This document shows positions 8,865 to 16,481 of a DNA stretch of 41,926 bases, piece after piece. The stretch is taken from contig JAHJJD010000074.1 in assembly GCA_018822845.1 (NCBI GenBank), positions 1 through 41,926 on the forward strand, given 5' to 3'. This stretch comes from Gammaproteobacteria bacterium (GTDB lineage Bacteria; Pseudomonadota; Gammaproteobacteria; Thiotrichales; Thiotrichaceae). A program made the translations under genes and the position numbers. Position 1 is the first letter of the stretch; each line of letters opens with the position of its first letter. Below the pieces are notes generated by a model. That model did not search any database and had not been told where the DNA came from. It saw only the letters and a program-made list of their open reading frames with translations.

Positions 8865-9647
8865 ATGAAATTTGCAGCCTGTATTGAATATGACGGAACT
8901 CCTTTTTTCGGTTGGCAACGCTTAAGCCATGCGCCGACCGTGCAGGAGCATGTCGAACGGGCGCTTTCACAGGTGGCGGCGCAGCCGGTCAGTGTGGTTT
9001 GCGCAGGGCGTACCGATAGTGGTGTGCATGGTATCGGGCAGGTCATCCATTTTGAAACCACGGCAGTGCGCCCCGAGCGCGGCTGGCTGTTCGGTTCCAA
9101 TGCCAAGCTGCCGGATGGCATTGCCATGCGCTGGATACAGCCCGTAGTGGAAGATTTTCACGCCCGCTTTTCCGCACGCTCACGCCGCTACCGTTACATC
9201 ATTCTCAATCGTCCTGCCCGCCCTGCACTGTTGGCCAACAGGGTTTGCTGGCTGCATGGCAAGCTGGATGTGGCAGCGATGCATACGGCGGCGCAGGTAC
9301 TGATTGGGGAGCAGGACTTTTCCAGTTTTCGCGCGGCTGGTTGTCAGGCCAATCATGCGGTGAGGGAAATACTGGCGTTGCAGGTGACGCAGGCAAACAA
9401 CTTCGTGTATGTGGACATTGTGGCCAATGCGTTTCTGCATCATATGGTGCGCAATATTGTTGGTTCATTGTTGAAAGTTGGGGCAGGGGAACGGCCTGTT
9501 GAATGGCTGGCGGAACTGTTGGCTTTGCGAGACCGTACCAAGGCAGGAATTACTGCGCCTGCTGCCGGGCTTTATTTCGTGCATGTCGATTATCCGGCAG
9601 AATTTGGCTTGCCGGATGCCTATACATTGCCGGTTTTTCATATCTGA
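8865..9647 (+). CDS. truA: tRNA pseudouridine(38-40) synthase TruA
   Basis: Converts uridines 38, 39 and 40 of the tRNA anticodon stem to pseudouridine. The 260 residues match the family. The catalytic aspartate is D51 in the motif CAGRTDSGVHGIGQV. Other signatures are the N-terminal IEYDGTPFFGWQ, the RRYRYIILN strand, and FLHHMVRNIVG in the C-terminal half. It starts only 26 bp after the fimV terminator with little room for a promoter and no clear Shine-Dalgarno sequence, so it probably depends on read-through or on a promoter inside the fimV end. Confidence 0.96.
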   Translation: MKFAACIEYDGTPFFGWQRLSHAPTVQEHVERALSQVAAQPVSVVCAGRTDSGVHGIGQVIHFETTAVRPERGWLFGSNAKLPDGIAMRWIQPVVEDFHARFSARSRRYRYIILNRPARPALLANRVCWLHGKLDVAAMHTAAQVLIGEQDFSSFRAAGCQANHAVREILALQVTQANNFVYVDIVANAFLHHMVRNIVGSLLKVGAGERPVEWLAELLALRDRTKAGITAPAAGLYFVHVDYPAEFGLPDAYTLPVFHI

Positions 9648-9659
9648 AGGAGGTTCGCC

Positions 9660-11114
9660 ATGCTGGTCTTGCAAACACGGAATTTGTTTCGCACCCGTTG
9701 TTACATCAATGGCGTGTGGGTGAACGCAGAAACGGGTAAAACCATGCCAGTGCATAATCCAGCCAATGGAGAGTTGTTGGCAGAGGTGCCGGATTGCGGC
9801 GCTGGCGAAACCCGGCAGGCCATCGCTGCGGCAGACGCAGCGCTGCCTGCCTGGCGTGCAAAGTCAGCCGTAGAACGCGGACGCATCCTGCGGCGCTGGG
9901 CGGAATTGCTCTTGACGCATCAGGATGACCTGGCGTTGTTGATGACTTCCGAGCAAGGCAAGCCATTGGCCGAGGCACGGGGTGAAATTGCCTATGCTGC
10001 TTCATTCTTTGAGTGGTTTGCGGAAGAGGGTAAGCGGGCGTATGGCGATGTTATTCCTTCCCCGCAGGCTGACCGGCGTTTGCTGGTCATCAGGCAGCCG
10101 GTTGGTGTATGTGCCGCCATTACACCGTGGAATTTTCCGGCGGCGATGATTACCCGCAAGCTGGGGCCTGCCATGGCCGCAGGTTGCACCATGGTGTTCA
10201 AACCGGCGGAACAAACGCCACTGACAGCGCTGGCATTGGCGGAGCTGGGCGAACAGGCTGGTGTTCCGCCAGGTGTATTCAATGTCGTAACAGGGAATCC
10301 AGTAGCCATTGGTGGAGAACTGACCGCCAGCCCGGTAGTGCGCAAGCTTTCCTTTACCGGCTCCACTGAGGTTGGTCGCTTGTTGATGCAGCAATGTGCG
10401 CCGACCCTGAAAAAACTGTCGCTGGAACTGGGTGGCAATGCACCCTTCATCGTGTTCGATGATGCCGATCTGGATGCGGCGGTGGAAGGTGCAATGGTTT
10501 CCAAATACCGGAATGCCGGGCAGACCTGTGTTTGCGCTAACCGGTTTCTGGTGCAGGCAGGTGCCTATGATGCTTTCGCCCAGAAGCTGGCTGCAAAGGT
10601 TGCTAGCCTGAAAGTGGGGAATGGCTTGGAAGAGGGTGTTACGCAGGGGCCATTGATTGATGAAGCTGCCGTGTGCAAGGTGGAAGAACTGGTAGCAGAT
10701 GCGGTGGCGCTGGGCGCAAGTGTTGTCGGTGGCGGAGGTCGGCATGAGCGCGGCGGCACGTTTTACAAGCCAACCGTGTTGACGGGTGTATTGCCGCAAA
10801 TGCGGGTGGCACGGGAGGAAATTTTTGGCCCGGTTGCCCCTCTGTTCCGCTTTGAGGATGAGGCGGAAGCGGTGCAAATGGCTAATGACACCGAGTTTGG
10901 CTTGGCGGCCTATTTTTATGCGCGTGATATTGGCCGGGTGTGGCGGGTGTCGGAAGCGCTGGAATACGGTATGGTCGGCGTCAATACTGGCCTTGTTTCA
11001 ACCGAAGTTGCACCGTTTGGTGGTATAAAACAATCAGGGTTGGGCAGGGAAGGTTCCCGCTACGGGTTGGATGAATATATGGAAATGAAGTACATCAGCA
11101 TGGCCGGATTGTAA
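9660..11114 (+). CDS. gabD: NAD(P)-dependent succinate-semialdehyde dehydrogenase (aldehyde dehydrogenase family)
   Basis: Oxidises succinate semialdehyde to succinate; cytoplasmic. The 484 residues cover the whole aldehyde dehydrogenase fold. ITPWNFPAAMITRKLGPA binds the cofactor, the general base is E256 (LELGGNAPF), and the nucleophile is C290 (NAGQTCVCANR). The second cysteine two residues on is typical of GabD-type enzymes and points to this subfamily rather than betaine aldehyde dehydrogenase. A perfect AAGGAGG six bases before the ATG (9660) suggests strong translation. It follows truA by 12 bp. No GABA transaminase is nearby, so the metabolic context is not given by the neighbours and the exact substrate is inferred. 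Confidence 0.88.
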   Translation: MLVLQTRNLFRTRCYINGVWVNAETGKTMPVHNPANGELLAEVPDCGAGETRQAIAAADAALPAWRAKSAVERGRILRRWAELLLTHQDDLALLMTSEQGKPLAEARGEIAYAASFFEWFAEEGKRAYGDVIPSPQADRRLLVIRQPVGVCAAITPWNFPAAMITRKLGPAMAAGCTMVFKPAEQTPLTALALAELGEQAGVPPGVFNVVTGNPVAIGGELTASPVVRKLSFTGSTEVGRLLMQQCAPTLKKLSLELGGNAPFIVFDDADLDAAVEGAMVSKYRNAGQTCVCANRFLVQAGAYDAFAQKLAAKVASLKVGNGLEEGVTQGPLIDEAAVCKVEELVADAVALGASVVGGGGRHERGGTFYKPTVLTGVLPQMRVAREEIFGPVAPLFRFEDEAEAVQMANDTEFGLAAYFYARDIGRVWRVSEALEYGMVGVNTGLVSTEVAPFGGIKQSGLGREGSRYGLDEYMEMKYISMAGL

Positions 11115-11221
11115 TTTTATTGTTCAATTGCCATTAATTTTTCACAAGTACGCAAATTTTCCTCAGGTGGCGTCTATACTTTAAGGCCACGAATATCTGG
11201 TGAGACAAGGAGTGTCGTCGC

Positions 11222-11740
11222 ATGAATCTGAATGAAAGCAGGCAGCCTGCCAGAGCAGGAGGCAGTTATTTGGGTGCGCCCCATCGAGGAGGGGATGTAG
11301 CCAGAAATCATTATTTTACTCGTGCTTTTCCGCCTTATGCCAGCGTTGGAGTGCGTTTGCTGTCCGTTGCTTTTGACCTGATGGTGGTTGCCTTGTTGGT
11401 GCTGGTCAGTCTGGTGCTGACGGTGGCTGACGTGGCGGCAGTGGATATAGGTTCTTTATGGTCTGGGGGTGTTTTACTGTTGGTGGTCTGCATTCCCATG
11501 TTGTATTTCGTCGTCTTCTGGTACTTGTTTGGTTCTTCGCCAGGCAAGATGTTGCTGTCTTTGCGGGTGGTGGATGCTGTCACGCAAGAAGAGCCTACGG
11601 TGTTGCAATGTTTGTTGCGCTGTGTCGGGTATTTAATCAATGTGCTTTCATTCGGGCTGGGTGCGGTCGGTATCTTTGATAGCCGCAAGCCAGTGGGCTG
11701 GCATGACCGTCTTTCCGGCACAATCATCATTCAGCAATAG
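11222..11740 (+). CDS. RDD family membrane protein
   Basis: A 172-residue membrane protein. It has the RDD layout: an Arg followed by an Asp in the first helix (VGVRLLSVAFDLMVVALLV), two further hydrophobic segments (about 78-105), FGSSPGKMLLSLRVVD, and the C-terminal segment ending GWHDRLSGT, a hallmark of the family. The function of most RDD proteins is unknown; some affect ion exchange. AAGGAG lies about ten bases before the ATG. The 107-bp AT-rich gap upstream contains TATACT (11175-11180), a possible -10 without a clear -35. The first about 35 residues are a hydrophilic cytoplasmic tail. Confidence 0.85.
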   Translation: MNLNESRQPARAGGSYLGAPHRGGDVARNHYFTRAFPPYASVGVRLLSVAFDLMVVALLVLVSLVLTVADVAAVDIGSLWSGGVLLLVVCIPMLYFVVFWYLFGSSPGKMLLSLRVVDAVTQEEPTVLQCLLRCVGYLINVLSFGLGAVGIFDSRKPVGWHDRLSGTIIIQQ

Positions 11741-11806
11741 TCGCCAGTGCTGACCCGCCCGGCCTGATATGGGATACTCCCTGCTTTCAGGAGAACAGGA
11801 AGAGGC

Positions 11807-12244
11807 ATGGCGCATATCAGCCGCAGTGCATTGGTACCTTACAGCCCCGAGCAGATGTATCGGTTGGTCGATGATGTTCCCCTTTACCCGCAATTTCTGC
11901 CTTGGTGCAGGATGGCACACGAGTATGAGCGGGATGGGGATCAGGTCAAAGCCAGCATTGAAATTGCCAAGGGGGCGGTAAACAAGCGTTTTACCACGCT
12001 CAATCGCCTGCAAAAAAACAAAACCATCGAAATGCGTCTGGTGGACGGGCCTTTCAAGCACCTGCATGGCTTCTGGCGCTTTGATGAATTGCAACCGGGT
12101 GCGTGCAAGGTGTCGCTGGATCTGGATTTCGAGTTCTCCAGCAAAATTCTGAGTCTGGCGGTGGGACCGGTATTCAATCAGGTCGCCAATACGCTGGTGG
12201 ATTCATTTGTTGAGCGGGCGAGAAAAGTCTATGGCAAATCCTGA
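11807..12244 (+). CDS. ratA: RatA-type START/coenzyme Q-binding family protein
   Basis: A 145-residue single-domain protein of the polyketide cyclase/START superfamily (RatA, YfjG, Coq10-like). The N-terminus MAHISRSALVPYSPEQMYRL and the segments VPLYPQFLPWC and VDGPFKHLHGFWRF are typical. In E. coli the protein was described as a toxin blocking 70S formation, whereas in many bacteria it is annotated as a ubiquinone-binding chaperone; the sequence does not decide between these. AGGAAGAGG precedes the ATG. Its 3' end overlaps rnfH by 14 bp, the conserved ratA-rnfH pairing. Confidence 0.9.
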   Translation: MAHISRSALVPYSPEQMYRLVDDVPLYPQFLPWCRMAHEYERDGDQVKASIEIAKGAVNKRFTTLNRLQKNKTIEMRLVDGPFKHLHGFWRFDELQPGACKVSLDLDFEFSSKILSLAVGPVFNQVANTLVDSFVERARKVYGKS

Positions 12245-12566
12245 GCTGATCCTTATTGAAGTTGTTTACCCGTTGCCACATGAGCAGTTGTTGCTGGAAG
12301 CCCAGGTGCCGGAAGGTGCCAGTATCCGTGATGGCATTCTGGCTTCGGGGGTGCTGGAGCGTTACCCTGAACTGAACCTGGAAACGCTGGAAGCGGGTGT
12401 GTTCGGCAAGCTGGCCAAGCTGGATCAGGTATTGCGCGCGCGCGACCGCATTGAAATTTACCGACCCTTGATCGCAGACCCCAAAGCCGTGCGCAAACAG
12501 CGTGCTGCGGAAGGCAAAGTCATGAAAAAAGGTGGGGGTGAGGCAACGGATGGGGATGCTGCCTGA
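12231..12566 (+). CDS. rnfH: RnfH family ubiquitin-like protein
   Basis: A small (111-residue) beta-grasp protein of the RnfH family, named for association with Rnf electron-transport loci in some bacteria but usually found beside ratA as here; its function is unclear. IEVVYPLPHEQLLLEAQVPEG and the C-terminal half (FGKLAKLDQVLRARDRIEIYRPL, ADPKAVRKQR) are diagnostic. ATG 12231 is taken as the start because it gives the family N-terminus, although an in-frame upstream codon exists at 12207. It overlaps ratA at its 5' end and the next small gene by one base at its 3' end. Confidence 0.9.
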   Translation: MANPELILIEVVYPLPHEQLLLEAQVPEGASIRDGILASGVLERYPELNLETLEAGVFGKLAKLDQVLRARDRIEIYRPLIADPKAVRKQRAAEGKVMKKGGGEATDGDAA

Positions 12567-12814
12567 TGCGCGGCATGGTTCCCCCAGACCCGGATGGTGG
12601 TGTTTCCAGGCAGATTTACGCCACGGTTTACATGCCCAAATTAAAACCTGGCCGCAACCGTTTTCCAGCCAGTTGTGTCGAGGCACATGAAAGTGCCGAA
12701 GCGGCAATCACGGCAGCCGGGAGTGACAGCAAGCGATTTCCCGCCATCGTCCTGGGCCCTTCCAAATCATCGGAAGGGCAGTATCTCTACTATCTGGTGG
12801 AATGGCTGGCGTAA
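12566..12814 (+). CDS. Small conserved-looking protein of unknown function behind rnfH
   Basis: An 82-residue protein that I do not recognise. Its ATG overlaps the rnfH stop (TGATG), which is good evidence that it is translated as the third gene of a ratA-rnfH-unknown operon. It has no signal peptide or membrane segment. The sequence is hydrophilic with a central RFPASC segment and a C-terminal GQYLYYLVEWLA. It ends 12 bp before the convergent bamE gene. Confidence 0.6.
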   Translation: MRGMVPPDPDGGVSRQIYATVYMPKLKPGRNRFPASCVEAHESAEAAITAAGSDSKRFPAIVLGPSKSSEGQYLYYLVEWLA

Positions 12815-12826
12815 GCGTGTGCCGCT

Positions 12827-13156
12827 TTATTTGGGCTGGACTTTTACCAGTTGGTCATCACGCTGGATGTCACGTACCACGCCATTCTGGAAGAAAACGG
12901 TGACGCTGCTACGCTTCACTGCTTCGCCCGGTGGTTTCAGGTAAAATACATAATCCCAACGGTCTTTACGGAAATCATCGACCAGTAGGGGCGTGCCAAG
13001 AATGGCCTGGACTTGTCCAGCGTTCATGCCGCGCTGTACTGTGGCAAGCTCTTCGCTGGTAATGTAATTGCCCTGCTGGATTTCCATTTTGTAGGAAGAG
13101 CATCCGCCCAAAAGCAGGGCGCTGGCGAGAGAAAGTGAAACGATATGCTTTATCAT
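12827..13156 (-). CDS. bamE: Outer-membrane assembly lipoprotein BamE (SmpA/OmlA)
   Basis: A lipoprotein of the BAM complex that folds beta-barrel proteins into the outer membrane. The 109 residues begin with a lipoprotein signal peptide ending LLLGGC, so C19 is the lipid-modified residue. The mature protein carries the BamE pattern GNYITSEELATVQRGMNAGQVQAILGTPLL and the DRWDYVFYLKP strand. It is divergent from fur across only 67 bp, an arrangement common in gammaproteobacteria, and convergent with the small gene behind rnfH. Confidence 0.95.
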   Translation of the reverse strand: MIKHIVSLSLASALLLGGCSSYKMEIQQGNYITSEELATVQRGMNAGQVQAILGTPLLVDDFRKDRWDYVFYLKPPGEAVKRSSVTVFFQNGVVRDIQRDDQLVKVQPK

Positions 13157-13223
13157 GTTAATCTAGGTCGTCCAAATATAAACATGGGCAACATGATAGA
13201 CCATTCACGACGGAGAGTGCAGG

Positions 13224-13643
13224 GTGGAAGAGCAGGATATTAAACGTGCAGGATTGAAAATCACCCAACCCAGGGTCAAGATTCTCGACTTGCTTGGTCA
13301 TTCACAAGATCATCATCTCAGTGCAGAAGACATTTACAAGTCATTGCTGGCAAATGGCGATGAAATTGGGCTTGCTACCGTTTATCGGGTTCTTACCCAG
13401 TTCGAAGCTGCGGGTCTGGTAAACCGCCACCATTTTGAAGGTGGGCAGGCTGTTTTCGAGTTGGCAACGGAAGAGCACCATGACCATATGGTTTGCATGA
13501 AAACCGGCAGGGTGGTTGAGTTTTATGATGAAGTCATCGAGCGACGCCAACAGGAACTGGCCCGGATGCACAATTTTCGCATCAAGGATCATTCCCTGAT
13601 CCTCTACGGTGAATTTATTGATGGGGATGACGAAAATGCATGA
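13224..13643 (+). CDS. fur: Ferric uptake regulator Fur
   Basis: Iron-responsive repressor, 139 residues. The N-terminal winged helix includes [15 protein letters not shown] and [20 protein letters not shown], and the metal-binding dimerisation domain includes [23 protein letters not shown]. Where E. coli Fur has a Cys-x2-Cys pair, this protein has CMKTG with only the first cysteine, as in Pseudomonas Fur, so structural zinc binding through that pair is not expected. The GTG start at 13224 has GGAGAG upstream. Divergent from bamE; the rpsU promoter lies over its stop codon. Confidence 0.95.
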   Translation: MEEQDIKRAGLKITQPRVKILDLLGHSQDHHLSAEDIYKSLLANGDEIGLATVYRVLTQFEAAGLVNRHHFEGGQAVFELATEEHHDHMVCMKTGRVVEFYDEVIERRQQELARMHNFRIKDHSLILYGEFIDGDDENA

Positions 13644-13649
13644 ATGCTT

Positions 13650-13677
13650 TTGCATTTGTCTGGCGTAACGGTATAAT
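13650..13677 (+). promoter_or_regulatory. Candidate sigma-70 promoter of rpsU
   Basis: TTGCAT (13650-13655) and a perfect TATAAT (13672-13677) are 16 bp apart, immediately after the fur stop (13641-13643) and about 40 bp before the rpsU ATG. Strong transcription of a ribosomal protein gene would fit. Confidence 0.7.
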
Positions 13678-13717
13678 CCCGCGTTTTACTCAACTGTGGA
13701 TTTTGAGACAGATTTTT

Positions 13718-13933
13718 ATGCCAAGTGTAAAAGTACGCGATACCGAACCCTTTGAAGTTGCCCTGCGCCGTTTCAAGCGCACCTGTGAAAAAGCGGGCGT
13801 TGTTGCCGAAGTTCGCAGCCGCGAATTCTACGAAAAGCCAACTTCTGTACGCAAGCGCATGCGCGCTGCTGCCGTCAAGCGCAACCTCAAGCGCATCTCC
13901 CGCGATCTGAATCGCCGCGTTCGCCTGTACTGA
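13718..13933 (+). CDS. rpsU: 30S ribosomal protein S21
   Basis: The 71-residue S21 protein of the small ribosomal subunit, needed for initiation on natural mRNAs. The sequence starts [20 protein letters not shown] and is strongly basic at the C-terminus ([16 protein letters not shown]). The ATG at 13718 is chosen over longer in-frame starts because it gives the universal S21 N-terminus and lies downstream of the promoter. yqeY follows after 12 bp, as in many gammaproteobacteria, but dnaG and rpoD do not follow. Confidence 0.97.
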   Translation: MPSVKVRDTEPFEVALRRFKRTCEKAGVVAEVRSREFYEKPTSVRKRMRAAAVKRNLKRISRDLNRRVRLY

Positions 13934-13945
13934 TCATTTCCTGTC

Positions 13946-14401
13946 ATGTCTGACGCCAGCCTGAAAACACGCATCAGCGAAGACATGAAAGCCGCCATGC
14001 GCGCGCAGGACAAGCCTCGTCTGGGGGTAATCCGCCTCATGCTGGCAGCCGTCAAGCAACTGGAAGTGGATACCCGCACGCAACTGGACGAAGCCGCTGT
14101 GTTGGCGGTGCTGGACAAAATGATCAAGCAGCGTCGGGAATCCATCCGTCAGTATACCGATGCAGGCCGGATTGATCTGGCCGATCAGGAAAACTTCGAG
14201 CTGGGTGTTATTCAGGATTACCTGCCTCAGCAGTTAAGCGAAGACGAATTGCTTGCCCTGATTCAGCAGGGAATTGCTGAAACGGGTGCGGCTTCCGTGC
14301 GTGATATGGGCAAGGTCATGAACTGGCTCAAGCCGCAGGCGCAGGGGCGTACCGATATGGGCAAGCTGAGCGGAATGATAAAAGCGCGTCTTGCTGACTG
14401 A
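13946..14401 (+). CDS. GatB/YqeY domain protein
   Basis: A 151-residue stand-alone YqeY protein, related to the C-terminal tRNA-interacting domain of the amidotransferase subunit GatB. Signatures are [20 protein letters not shown], the [15 protein letters not shown] helix, and the ending [16 protein letters not shown]. The precise role is not known; linkage to rpsU suggests translation. It is followed by hemE after 25 bp, so rpsU-yqeY-hemE may be cotranscribed. Confidence 0.92.
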   Translation: MSDASLKTRISEDMKAAMRAQDKPRLGVIRLMLAAVKQLEVDTRTQLDEAAVLAVLDKMIKQRRESIRQYTDAGRIDLADQENFELGVIQDYLPQQLSEDELLALIQQGIAETGAASVRDMGKVMNWLKPQAQGRTDMGKLSGMIKARLAD

Positions 14402-14426
14402 GTATATTATTCTTCAGGGTGTCGAC

Positions 14427-15497
14427 ATGACTGAACTCAAAAACGACCGTTTCTTACGCGCGCTCCTGAAGCAGCCGGTAGACACCACGCCCATTTGGGT
14501 CATGCGTCAAGCAGGTCGCTATCTGCCTGAATACCGCGCTACCCGCGAGAAAGCTGGCAGCTTCATGGATTTGTGCAAGAATCCTGAACTGGCTTGCGAA
14601 GTTACCCTGCAACCACTGGAACGTTACGCGCTGGACGCAGCCATCCTGTTTTCCGACATTTTGACTGTGCCGGACGCCATGGGGTTGGGTTTATACTTTG
14701 CCGAAGGCGAAGGCCCGCGCTTCACCCGCCCAGTCCGCAGTATGGCTGATATTGAGAAGATTGGTATTCCTGATCCGGAAGGTGAGCTACGTTACGTCAT
14801 GGATGCGGTTCGCACTATCCGTCGCGAGCTGAATGGCCGTGTGCCCCTGATTGGTTTTACCGGCAGCCCGTGGACACTGGCTACTTATATGGTCGAAGGT
14901 GGTTCCAGCAAGGAGTTTGCCAAGGTCAAGGGGATGCTTTACGACGATCCCAAAGCCCTGCATCTGCTGCTCGACAAGCTGGCTGACAGCATCATCCTGT
15001 ACCTGAATGCCCAAATTGCAGCGGGTGCGCAAGCTGCCATGATATTCGATACCTGGGGTGGGGCGCTGACTCCCGCGACCTATCGCGATTTTTCCCTGAA
15101 CTACATGCAGAAAATCGTGGATGGTGTTCAACGTGAAAGCGAAGGCCGCCGTGTTCCTGTCATCCTGTTTACCAAAGGTGGCGCGCAATGGCTGGAGCCA
15201 ATGGCAGAAACCGGCTGTGATGCCCTGGGGCTGGACTGGACCATCAATATCGCTGAAGCTCGTCAGCGTGTCGGCAACAAGGTTGCCTTGCAAGGCAATA
15301 TGGATCCTTGTGTGCTTTATGCGTCACCTGAGGTCATTCGCCAGCAGGTAGCCGACATTCTTGCCAGCTTCGGGCAAGGTTCTGGGCATGTCTTCAATCT
15401 GGGGCATGGTATCCATCAGCATGTTAATCCTGAGCGCGTTTCCGTGCTGGTTGATGCGGTTCATGAGCTTGGGCGTCAGTATCACATCACTGCTTGA
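14427..15497 (+). CDS. hemE: Uroporphyrinogen decarboxylase HemE
   Basis: Decarboxylates the four acetate groups of uroporphyrinogen III to coproporphyrinogen III in heme synthesis; a cytoplasmic homodimer. At 356 residues it is full length. The N-terminal signature [16 protein letters not shown] contains the substrate-binding arginines, and [12 protein letters not shown] holds the essential aspartate. [16 protein letters not shown] and the C-terminal VFNLGHGI further identify the enzyme. ATG 14427, with AGGG seven bases upstream, matches the family start. Confidence 0.97.
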   Translation: MTELKNDRFLRALLKQPVDTTPIWVMRQAGRYLPEYRATREKAGSFMDLCKNPELACEVTLQPLERYALDAAILFSDILTVPDAMGLGLYFAEGEGPRFTRPVRSMADIEKIGIPDPEGELRYVMDAVRTIRRELNGRVPLIGFTGSPWTLATYMVEGGSSKEFAKVKGMLYDDPKALHLLLDKLADSIILYLNAQIAAGAQAAMIFDTWGGALTPATYRDFSLNYMQKIVDGVQRESEGRRVPVILFTKGGAQWLEPMAETGCDALGLDWTINIAEARQRVGNKVALQGNMDPCVLYASPEVIRQQVADILASFGQGSGHVFNLGHGIHQHVNPERVSVLVDAVHELGRQYHITA

Positions 15498-15563
15498 GTT
15501 GGAGTATTCTTTGGCAAGCATGGCTTCTGCGTAAAGTGGCATGTTTGTGCTACAGTAGGTCCC

Positions 15564-15830
15564 ATGAGCTGCATATTGCCCCCTGTATGTGTCTTTTGCC
15601 AACATTTTCTGGAAAATGACCCGGAGCGGGAATGTTTGGCTTTTGAGGAAATTCCTTCCCTCATCATGGAGGGCAGGGTGGATCATACTGAGCCATATCC
15701 GGGTGATGGTGGCTATCGTTTCAGGCTGAATCCAGCCGAATTTGAAACCTTTGTGGAATTGAATGAAGTAAGGCGCGAGTTTTTGTTGCCGGAATTTCGT
15801 CTTCCCAAGGATTTCAATCCGCACCTTTGA
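15564..15830 (+). CDS. Small Cys-containing protein of unknown function
   Basis: An 88-residue soluble protein. It begins with a C-x2-C pair (CVFCQHF) and a further Cys in ECLAF, then EEIPSLIMEGRVDHTEPYPGDGGYRFRL. This layout, a cysteine cluster followed by I-P-x-x-I, an H, and a PYPGD-G-RF motif, recurs in small uncharacterised bacterial proteins that I recall from many genomes, but I know no assigned function. The cysteines may bind a metal; that is inference. It lies 66 bp after hemE and converges with the gene at 15864-16481. Confidence 0.65.
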   Translation: MSCILPPVCVFCQHFLENDPERECLAFEEIPSLIMEGRVDHTEPYPGDGGYRFRLNPAEFETFVELNEVRREFLLPEFRLPKDFNPHL

Positions 15831-15863
15831 GTAAATGTCTGCAAGCACCACGAAGGTTGGGCT

Positions 15864-16481
15864 TTAGCCAGATGTCCTGTCATTTTCCAGTAGGCTGGCA
15901 ACTTTTTTACGGTCAGCGCGCTTTGCAGCCTTGCCGGTAATGGGGCTGATTGGAGCGCCAGCAAAGCGGGCATCATATGGAAAGATCATCAATTCCACTT
16001 CCACATCATCGACATAGAAACGCAGTAATGGATGGTATTCTGCTTTGCGGCTGCCAAAGCGCGTGCGGCGCTCATGGGTCTGGAAGGGGATGCGTTGATC
16101 TTCCAGGAAGAATATAACGTCTTCAGGGCTTTCTGCCGACAGGAACAGGGTGACGGGCGAATGTGAGCTGGAGGTGCCTTCCAGCGCAGCACCTGTCAGG
16201 TAAGGATGATAGTCTTGCAGAAAATCCATTGCCTCCAGCGCAACCTGTCGGTGCTGTTTCAGTAGGGTAGGCTGGGAGCTGGAGTCAAATAGACGGATGC
16301 GGTTATGAATGGCCGCTTCAACTTCTTCATTGCTGGGTTGGCTGATGCCTTGCAGGTTAGCTCCCAGTTGTTCTGCTGCCCGCAATTTGGCAAGCCGGTA
16401 ATCACGCATGCCTTCTTCGTAAATCAGGCGTGCGGCTTCTTCTGCAACCAGGTTGCGTAGTTCTTCGACAGTATTGCGCAT
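15864..16481 (-). CDS. Conserved protein of unknown function downstream of mrcA
   Basis: A 205-residue soluble protein. The N-terminus is helical with EEAARLIYEEGMRDYRLAKLRAAEQLG, a pattern seen in uncharacterised gammaproteobacterial proteins sometimes labelled nucleotidyltransferase-like. The rest is mixed alpha/beta with EYHPLLRFYVDDVEVELMIFP, followed by PITGKAAKRADRKKV. Its ATG overlaps the stop codon of mrcA (TGATG on the reverse strand), so it is expressed from the same message. No function is proposed from context alone; a nucleotidyltransferase fold is only a possibility. Confidence 0.65.
   Translation of the reverse strand: MRNTVEELRNLVAEEAARLIYEEGMRDYRLAKLRAAEQLGANLQGISQPSNEEVEAAIHNRIRLFDSSSQPTLLKQHRQVALEAMDFLQDYHPYLTGAALEGTSSSHSPVTLFLSAESPEDVIFFLEDQRIPFQTHERRTRFGSRKAEYHPLLRFYVDDVEVELMIFPYDARFAGAPISPITGKAAKRADRKKVASLLENDRTSG

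Noticed and set aside
15537-15553. Sigma-54-like promoter before the small Cys protein
   Set aside because: TGGCATG...TGCTA has nine instead of ten bases between GG and GC.
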